From assembly GCA_028872645.1 (NCBI GenBank), contig JAPKDK010000182.1, positions 1 through 6,102 of the forward strand: a stretch of 6,102 bases of DNA. The letters run 5' to 3'. How positions within the stretch are numbered: the first letter of the stretch is position 1; every line of letters begins with the position of its first letter. The translations under genes were made by a program, and so were the position numbers. The notes beneath the pieces are model-generated. The model was given only the letters and a program-made list of their open reading frames with translations. It was not told the DNA's origin and did not search any database. The stretch comes from Verrucomicrobiota bacterium (GTDB taxonomy: Bacteria > Verrucomicrobiota > Verrucomicrobiia > Limisphaerales > UBA1100). This document shows, in pieces, positions 1 to 5,175 of the stretch.

Positions 1-512
1 AATACCCGCGCCGGCTGATGGCCGAGGTGTTGCAGGACGCCATCACGTCGGTCACGCAAGTGTCGCCCAAGTTCGGCACCATCACCCTCTCTGACGGCAG
101 TAAACAAAATACCGCGTTTTACAAAGACGGCACCCGCGCACTCCAACTGTTCGACTCCGCCGTGACCTCGTATTTCCTGAAAACCTTCGGCCGCAACGCA
201 CGCGAAATCACCTGCGAATGCGAGCGCTCCAACAAACCAAGCATGGTGCAGGTGCTGCACCTTTCCAACGGCAAAACCCTCAACGCCAATCTGCAAAACG
301 AAAAAAGCCGCGTAACCCAACTGCTCAAAAAAGACAACGCCACCCTCATCGACGAAGCCTATTTGCTCTGCCTCGCCCGCCCGCCCGGCGCGGGGGAACG
401 CAGGCGATTACTGGCCGTCTTCGCCAACGCACCCGCCTCCGACCGCCGCGCCATCGTCGAAGATTTATTCTGGGCGCTAATGACCAGTCGTGAATTTTTG
501 TTCCAACATTGA
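1..512 (+). CDS. DUF1553 family protein, C-terminal part (5' end outside window)
   Basis: The reading frame is open from the left edge (first full codon at base 3) to TGA at 510-512, giving 169 visible residues, so this is the C-terminal portion of a larger protein. It opens with YPRRLMAEVLQDAI, which matches the conserved 'PRRL-AE-L-DAI' segment of DUF1553. Next come GTRALQLFDSAVTSYFL and FGRNAR (about residues 62-67), the CECER motif (about 71-75) and an LHLSNGKTLN segment. The end, WALMTSREFLFQH, is the usual DUF1553 C-terminus. The family is typically fused behind a planctomycete cytochrome c and a DUF1549 domain in exported PVC proteins. Those parts, if present, lie upstream of this window. 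Its molecular function is not established. It lies one base upstream of the next gene, so the two are very likely co-transcribed. The ATG at 18 is an internal Met, not the start. Family assignment is confident; function is unknown. Confidence 0.9.
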   Translation, partial: YPRRLMAEVLQDAITSVTQVSPKFGTITLSDGSKQNTAFYKDGTRALQLFDSAVTSYFLKTFGRNAREITCECERSNKPSMVQVLHLSNGKTLNANLQNEKSRVTQLLKKDNATLIDEAYLLCLARPPGAGERRRLLAVFANAPASDRRAIVEDLFWALMTSREFLFQH

Positions 513-516
513 AATG
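490..516 (+). promoter_or_regulatory. Start-site decision and TGA-a-ATG coupling junction
   Basis: The upstream gene stops with TGA at 510-512 and the large gene most likely starts at ATG 514-516, leaving one base between them. An in-frame GTG at 490 is the only earlier start close by. It would put eight polar residues (MNFCSNIE) in front of an otherwise compact signal peptide, so ATG 514 is preferred. No AGGAGG-like ribosome binding site precedes either start. With the tight junction, this suggests that ribosomes finishing the first gene re-initiate on the second. The coupling is inferred; the spacing is seen directly. Confidence 0.6.
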
Positions 517-3500
517 AGAATTCTGAAAGCAACTTTCCTGTTTGCCGCACTGCCGAGCGCCGCCGCGCCGCCGGATTTCCACAAAGATGTTGCGCCGATT
601 TTGCGTGAGTACTGCGCGGGGTGTCACAATGACGACGACCTTGAGGGCGAGTTTTCGGTGGAGACTTTTATGTCGCTGATGAAAGGTGGCGGAAATGGCG
701 CGGGCATCGTGGCGAACAAAGCGGCGGACTCGCTATTGTGGCAGCAAATTGCCAAGCAGAAAAAACCCTTTATGCCGCCGCGCAAGGAGCCGCAGCTCAC
801 CGCCGCGCACCTCGCCACGCTGAAGGCGTGGATCGATGGCGGCGCAAAGCGACCGACGCACGATCGCTCCATTCTCGCCACGCTCAATGTTCCCAAAGTA
901 GCCGCGGCGCATTTGGCGAAGCCTCCCATCACCGCGCTGGCCGTGTCGGGCGGCGGCATTCGGGCGGTTGCGTTTTACGGCAAAGTGCAGGTCGGCAAAC
1001 ACGCGCTCACCGGTCACGCGGGCAAGGTCAATGCCTTGTCATTTTCGCCGGATGAAAATTTTTTGGTGGCGGCCACGGGCGTCACAGGTTTGCGCGGCGA
1101 AGCGGTGCTATGGAATTTGAAGACCGGCCAGCGCGTACGCACTTTCGGCGAGGGCCATCGCGACACGCTTTATGGCGCGATGTTTTCACCAAAGGACGAC
1201 TTGCTCGCCACGGCGGGTTACGACCGATTGATTCAACTTTGGAATGTGAAAACCGGCAAGCGGTTACGCACGTTGGAAGGTCACAACGGCGCGGTGCACG
1301 GCATTGCGTTTAGTCCGGACGGCACCGTGCTCGCCAGCGCGGGCGGCGATTCAGCGGTGAAACTTTGGAACACTAAAACCGGCCAACGCCTCGACACACT
1401 CGGCCAATCAACCGGCGAACAATTCATCGTGGCCTTCACTCCGGACAGCCAATTCGTGGTGGCCGCCGGTGCCGACAAACAAATCCGCCTGTGGCGTTGG
1501 GTGAGCAAATCCAAACCGCGCATCAACCCGCTCGTCCGTGTGCGGTTCGCGCACGAGGACGAAATCACCGACCTCGTCATCAGCCCCGACGGCCACCGTC
1601 TCGCCACCGCCTCGGCGGACCGCACCGTGAAGCTGTGGTCGCTGCCAAACCTTGAGCCGCTGCAAACTTTCGCCAGCCAACCCGACGTGGTCTCCGCACT
1701 CGCCTTTGCGACCGATGGCAAATCGTTATTCATCGGTCGAATGGATGGCTCGGCCGAGCGACTTCAACTCAAAACCGCCGCCGCTCAATCCGCCGTGCCC
1801 CAAGCGCAGCCGCACACGGCCATTGCGGATTCGGCTGTTGCGGAACTCACCGAGCAAGAGCCCAACAACGTGCCCAAGACGGCGATGGCCATCCGGATTC
1901 CCGCCAAAATTTCCGGCGTGATTCTTGATGGCCCCGACCTCTTTCGCTTCCGCACCAAAGCCGGAGAGCAGTGGGTTTTGGAAATCAACGCTGCGCGCGG
2001 CAAGTCGCCGTTGGATTCCAAGGTGGAAGTGCTCGACGCCACCGGCGCGCCCATCGAGCGTGTGCGCCTGCAGGCCGTGCGCAAATCGTGGCTTACTTTT
2101 CGAGGCAAAGACTCCAGCACCTCTGGCGATTTCCGCGTGTTCAAGTGGCGCGAAATGACGCTCAATCAATTCCTCTATTTAAACGGCGAAGTGGTCAAAC
2201 TCTGGCACTACCCGCGCGGGCCCGACAGCGGCTACTTTGTGTACCCCGGCAGCGGCACGCGCCACACGTTTTTTGACACCACGCCGCTGGCGCATCCGCT
2301 CGGCCAGTTTGCGTACATTGTGAAACCCTTGCCTGCGGGCATCACACCGCCGGCCAATGGACTGCCGACCTTTCCCATTTATTTTGAAAACGACGACGAC
2401 AGCCAACGCCGCTTGGGCAAAGACTCGAAGCTCACCTTCACCGCGCCGCGCGATGGCGAATTTCTCGCGCGCGTTTCCGATGTGCGCGGCGCGCAAGGCA
2501 AGGATCACAAATACACGCTCACCATCCGCCCGCGGCGACCAAACTTTTCCGTGAGCCTCAGCGGCATCACCGACGTACCCAAAGGCAGCGGCCGTGAATT
2601 CAGCGTGCGCGCGGTGCGGATGGATGACTTCGCCGGCCCCATTCGCGTGGACATCAGCGAGGTGCCCGGCGGCTTCCGTGTCACCACGCCCCTCACCATC
2701 GAGGCCGGCCAAACACTGGCCTTCGGTGCGGTGTACCACGCACCCGGAAAGCCCGCTAAGCCCACCGCAAGTAAACCGATTGACCACAATCCTTCCATCA
2801 ACAAACTCTCGTGGAAACTGTTCCACGGCTCTTGGCCCAACGTGCCGGATTGGAACACACTCAAACCCGTCAAGACCGGCGAATTGAAACATGGTTTTTT
2901 CGACATCGAACCAGCCGATCGCGAGGACAATTTTGGGATACTCTTTGAAGGCCAAATAAAAATCCCAAAGGACGGTAGCTACGAATTTATTTTGGCATCC
3001 GATGACGGTTCGCTGCTATTTATTGATGGTAAAAAAATTGTGGATAACGACGGCCTGCACGGCAAGGTGCGCAAAACAGGCAAAGTAGAATTGAAAACAG
3101 GAATGCACGCTATTCGTGTGGGCTATATCGAGGCGGCCGGCATGGAGGAATTATACGTTGGCTGGAAAGGACCGGGCTTCACTGAGACCTCCCTCTCCTT
3201 CGTGAACGCCCGCCCCACCAGCTTTGCTAAAGTGACTGCCACTGCCCGCATCAATGGCAAAAACATTGCCCATGCCGTCAGTAATCTGAACGGATTGAAA
3301 CTCATCGCCAAACCCAAGCTCCAAGTGAAAGTTGTCCCCGCTAGTGGGAACGTTATACTAGGCAAACCTCTCGAGCTCACCATTGCGCCGGGTGAAACTA
3401 TCTCCGCCCGCGTGCGTATCGAACGTAACGGATTCAAAGGCCGCGTCAGTTTCGGCAGCCACGATTCCGGCCGCAACCTCCCTCACGGCGTGTATGTAGA

Positions 3501-3669
3501 CAATATTGGCCTCAGCGGATTACTCATCGTCGAAGGTCAATCCGAACGCGAATTTTTCATAACCGCCGATAAATGGGTGCCGGAAATGACTCGTCGCTTC
3601 CACCTCCGTACCACTCTGGAAAAAGGGATCGTGTCGCAACCCATTCTGTTGCACATACGAAAACACTGA
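514..3669 (+). CDS. Exported cytochrome c-WD40-PPC-PA14 multidomain protein
   Basis: A 1051-residue protein predicted to be Sec-exported. Residues 1-18 form a short signal peptide (basic MRILK start, hydrophobic core, SAAA before PPDF). Residues about 21-117 are a planctomycete-type cytochrome c domain: CAGCH heme site at 34-38, KGG-GAGIV segment, Met87 of the MPP motif as likely sixth heme ligand, and KAWIDGGA at the end. Residues about 139-419 form a WD40 propeller of seven blades, the first and last degenerate. A PPC-like domain (about 447-674) starts with EQEPNN and contains a long insert (about 545-622). A beta-sandwich begins at about 676, is interrupted by a PA14 domain (765-890) and resumes at 905. 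A C-terminal beta domain ends in LLHIRKH. This general layout without PA14 is familiar from PVC genomes. The substrate is unknown; electron transfer plus protein or glycan binding is inferred. The upstream gene ends one base earlier, suggesting co-expression. An in-frame GTG at 490 would add eight residues and is less likely. Confidence 0.9.
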   Translation: MRILKATFLFAALPSAAAPPDFHKDVAPILREYCAGCHNDDDLEGEFSVETFMSLMKGGGNGAGIVANKAADSLLWQQIAKQKKPFMPPRKEPQLTAAHLATLKAWIDGGAKRPTHDRSILATLNVPKVAAAHLAKPPITALAVSGGGIRAVAFYGKVQVGKHALTGHAGKVNALSFSPDENFLVAATGVTGLRGEAVLWNLKTGQRVRTFGEGHRDTLYGAMFSPKDDLLATAGYDRLIQLWNVKTGKRLRTLEGHNGAVHGIAFSPDGTVLASAGGDSAVKLWNTKTGQRLDTLGQSTGEQFIVAFTPDSQFVVAAGADKQIRLWRWVSKSKPRINPLVRVRFAHEDEITDLVISPDGHRLATASADRTVKLWSLPNLEPLQTFASQPDVVSALAFATDGKSLFIGRMDGSAERLQLKTAAAQSAVPQAQPHTAIADSAVAELTEQEPNNVPKTAMAIRIPAKISGVILDGPDLFRFRTKAGEQWVLEINAARGKSPLDSKVEVLDATGAPIERVRLQAVRKSWLTFRGKDSSTSGDFRVFKWREMTLNQFLYLNGEVVKLWHYPRGPDSGYFVYPGSGTRHTFFDTTPLAHPLGQFAYIVKPLPAGITPPANGLPTFPIYFENDDDSQRRLGKDSKLTFTAPRDGEFLARVSDVRGAQGKDHKYTLTIRPRRPNFSVSLSGITDVPKGSGREFSVRAVRMDDFAGPIRVDISEVPGGFRVTTPLTIEAGQTLAFGAVYHAPGKPAKPTASKPIDHNPSINKLSWKLFHGSWPNVPDWNTLKPVKTGELKHGFFDIEPADREDNFGILFEGQIKIPKDGSYEFILASDDGSLLFIDGKKIVDNDGLHGKVRKTGKVELKTGMHAIRVGYIEAAGMEELYVGWKGPGFTETSLSFVNARPTSFAKVTATARINGKNIAHAVSNLNGLKLIAKPKLQVKVVPASGNVILGKPLELTIAPGETISARVRIERNGFKGRVSFGSHDSGRNLPHGVYVDNIGLSGLLIVEGQSEREFFITADKWVPEMTRRFHLRTTLEKGIVSQPILLHIRKH
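928..1770 (+). repeat. WD40 repeat region (seven-bladed propeller)
   Basis: This stretch encodes residues about 139-419 of the large protein. Blade-ending signatures are seen in order: AVLWNLKTG, IQLWNVKTG, VKLWNTKTG, IRLWRW, VKLWSLPN, and a degenerate AERLQLKT. Each of the middle blades also carries an F-P-D type turn and GH or AH dipeptides. A weak first blade (ITALAVSGGGIRAVAFYG) would bring the count to seven, the usual closed propeller. Three blades remain similar at DNA level: 1108-1143, 1237-1272 and 1363-1398, spaced 129 and 126 bases (43 and 42 residues). The first two of these differ at 7 of 36 bases by my hand alignment. This indicates blade duplication within the gene or strong constraint on the motif. 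Confidence 0.85.
2806..3180 (+). other. PA14 domain nested in a beta-sandwich, low GC
   Basis: Residues 765-889 of the large protein read as a PA14 domain: LSWKLFHGSW start, GILFEGQIKIPKDGSYEFIL core, SDDGS at about 829-833 followed by LLFIDGKKIVDNDGLHG, then a G-HAIRVGYIEAAGMEELYVGW ending. The Asp-Asp pair (830-831) is the position that binds calcium in characterised PA14 lectins and adhesins. The family usually binds carbohydrates in glycosidases, adhesins and toxins; a glycan ligand here is inferred. Sequence on either side (up to KPTAS and from AKVTATARINGK) looks like two halves of one other domain. Hand counts give about 43% GC for 2881-3120, against 65% for 2701-2760 and 60% for 3181-3240, consistent with later insertion. 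Confidence 0.75.
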
Positions 3670-3742
3670 CCTTACTGTTTGAGTTCTGGCTGTATGGCCG
3701 AGCTTGGGCTTGAGGTTTCTTCCTCTTCGCGGGAGCAAAGCT
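3670..3742. other. Convergent intergenic spacer, no clear terminator
   Basis: These 73 bases separate the stop codons of the two converging gene pairs and must hold the 3' ends of both transcripts unless they overlap. The best inverted repeat I see is GAGG (3712-3715) with CCTC (3722-3725) around a six-base loop. An outer AGCTT/AAGCT pair (about 3701 and 3738) surrounds it. The stem is short and lacks a GC-rich core followed by a T run on either strand, so I do not call it a terminator. No open reading frame of its own is convincing here. Confidence 0.6.
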
Positions 3743-5167
3743 TTAGGCGAACAGGTCGAGGATAGGTTTCCCCTTGCCATCCTTGGTCAGATAAAAGGGT
3801 CGCTTCTCGATCTCGTAGTTATGGTCGGCAGGTATGCCGAGAGCGTGAAACATGGTGGCGTGGAGGTCGGGTATAGTGACGGGGTTCTTGGTTACCAGTA
3901 GCGGGCGTTCGTCTGCAGTTTCGCCATAGAGAAAGCCTTTCTTAATACCACCGCCGAACATCAGGACAGAACCTGAGCCGGTGAAGTGACGATGTTGGCC
4001 ATAATGCTTCATTTCTTTAAGAACGTCGGTCTTGGCTCGAGACTGGTCGCGGGCGGAACTACCGGGCACGCCCTCGATGATCATGTCGCGGCTAAACTCA
4101 CTAGCCAGCACCACAAGAGTGCGGTCAAGAAGGCCGCGAGTCTCGAGGTCGAGGATCAATTGGGCAATGGGCCGATCGATTTCCTTTTTCATTTGGCGCA
4201 ACGTGGTATGCCCGTTCTCGTGTGTGTCCCATTTCTTGAAGGGATAGTAGCCGGTGGTGACCTCGGTGAAGCGAGCCCCTGCTTCGACCAAGCGGCGAGC
4301 CAAGAGACATCCGCGCCCGAACTGGCCGGTGTCGTATTTCGCGAAACTATCTTTGTCCTCTAGCGAAATATCGAAAGCTTGAGCGGCTTTCTTATCGCCG
4401 AGAATCCGGTAAGCGTTGTCCATCGAGCGAAGCAAGGAATCCCGCTGGAAGGAAGAGCCGTGTCGGGCGATGGGAGAGGTTTCGGCCAGTTTTGCAAATG
4501 CCTTGTATCGATTACTGAAGCGTGTGACGTCCATTCCCGCTGGAGGCTGGACTGCCTTTGCTGCGAGATCGGGATTGGGGATCATGAAGGGGCCATGCTC
4601 GCTACCAAGGAAACCGGCGGTGTGAAAGGCCTTGAGGGCTTCGGTTTCACCACCGGCGTTCATTACTTGTCCAACGTCGATGAAGGGAGGCACGGCGGGA
4701 TTGCGTGGCCCCAGACTCTTGGCTATCCATGAACCCAGATGTGGCGCCGCCACCGTTAATGGAGGTTCGTACCCGGTGTGCCAATGGTACTGGTGTCGAC
4801 TGTGCAGGATGTGGCCTAGATCAGCTACTTTGTGCGAACGTATGAGGGTGCCTCGATCCATCACCTTGGCAATATTTTCCAAGCCCTCTGTGATCTTTAT
4901 GCCGTCCACGTTGGTGTCGATGGCAGGGAAAGTGCTGATAATCTTCTCCAGCGGAACACCCACTTCGAAGGGGACGTAACGCTTGGGGTCGAAGGTATCT
5001 GGAGCAGCCATGCCGCCACCCATCCACAAAATGATTATCGAATCCGCCTTAGCCTCGGGCCACTTGGAGCGGGGAGCGGAACCGATGGCTTGTTGAGGAA
5101 CTCCAGCAGCCAAGGCAGCCAGGGTAGCGGAGGAGGCGGTTTTGAGAAATTCGCGTCGGTTGTTCAT
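3743..5167 (-). CDS. DUF1501 family protein with Tat signal
   Basis: A 474-residue complete protein. The start at 5167 gives MNNRREFLKTA, a twin-arginine motif (Arg4-Arg5, then F-L-K) followed by a small hydrophobic stretch ending near residue 31, so it is predicted to be exported folded through the Tat system. An earlier in-frame ATG at 5215 would overlap the upstream gene and bury the signal, so it is rejected. Family landmarks are IIILWMGGG and DTFDPK (57-62), the IDTNVDGIKITEGLENIA segment, GRGCLLARRLVEAGARF, ASEFSRDM (355-362), HYGQHRHF (388-395), FGGGIKKGFLYG (404-415) and DLHATMFHALGI (434-445). DUF1501 is distantly related to the sulfatase/alkaline phosphatase fold. Length and ending (ILDLFA) match full-length members. 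Its reaction is not established. It starts 5 bases after the stop of the DUF1549/DUF1553 gene, the usual PVC pairing, so an operon is very likely. Confidence 0.93.
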   Translation of the reverse strand: MNNRREFLKTASSATLAALAAGVPQQAIGSAPRSKWPEAKADSIIILWMGGGMAAPDTFDPKRYVPFEVGVPLEKIISTFPAIDTNVDGIKITEGLENIAKVMDRGTLIRSHKVADLGHILHSRHQYHWHTGYEPPLTVAAPHLGSWIAKSLGPRNPAVPPFIDVGQVMNAGGETEALKAFHTAGFLGSEHGPFMIPNPDLAAKAVQPPAGMDVTRFSNRYKAFAKLAETSPIARHGSSFQRDSLLRSMDNAYRILGDKKAAQAFDISLEDKDSFAKYDTGQFGRGCLLARRLVEAGARFTEVTTGYYPFKKWDTHENGHTTLRQMKKEIDRPIAQLILDLETRGLLDRTLVVLASEFSRDMIIEGVPGSSARDQSRAKTDVLKEMKHYGQHRHFTGSGSVLMFGGGIKKGFLYGETADERPLLVTKNPVTIPDLHATMFHALGIPADHNYEIEKRPFYLTKDGKGKPILDLFA

Positions 5168-5175
5168 CGGATTCA
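5165..5175 (-). promoter_or_regulatory. Gene junction TGA-5 nt-ATG without ribosome binding site
   Basis: On the - strand the upstream gene ends with TGA (5175-5173), then five bases ATCCG, then the ATG of the DUF1501 gene (5167-5165). The preceding 20 bases are pyrimidine-rich (CTTCTCTATTG) and hold no purine-rich Shine-Dalgarno sequence. The spacing suggests translational coupling. It mirrors the one-base junction in the + strand pair. Confidence 0.5.

Noticed and set aside
490..513. GTG at 490 as start of the large protein
   Set aside because: It overlaps the upstream gene by 23 bases and adds eight polar residues before a good short signal peptide; ATG 514 explains the sequence better.
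1108..1398. Regularly spaced similar segments that could suggest a CRISPR-like or tandem DNA repeat
   Set aside because: The 126-129 base spacing equals 42-43 codons, stays in frame and matches WD40 blades; the copies differ at many bases.
2179..2955. Long antisense open frame (258 codons) on the - strand opposite the PPC-like region
   Set aside because: It lies wholly inside the large + strand gene, shows no recognisable domain, and is the kind of frame produced by strong third-position GC bias in the real gene.
2761..3219. CCCACC at both borders of the PA14 insert as a target-site duplication
   Set aside because: Six bases in a GC-rich gene are expected by chance, and no terminal inverted repeats or transposase are present; a mobile element is not supported.
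3700..3745. Possible bidirectional terminator hairpin (GAGG/CCTC with an outer AGCTT/AAGCT)
   Set aside because: The stem is only four base pairs with a mismatch outside it, and no T run follows on either strand.
3704..3901. Small + strand frame running from the convergent spacer over the end of the DUF1501 gene
   Set aside because: Most of it is antisense to the conserved DUF1501 C-terminus, with no ribosome binding site and no recognisable domain.
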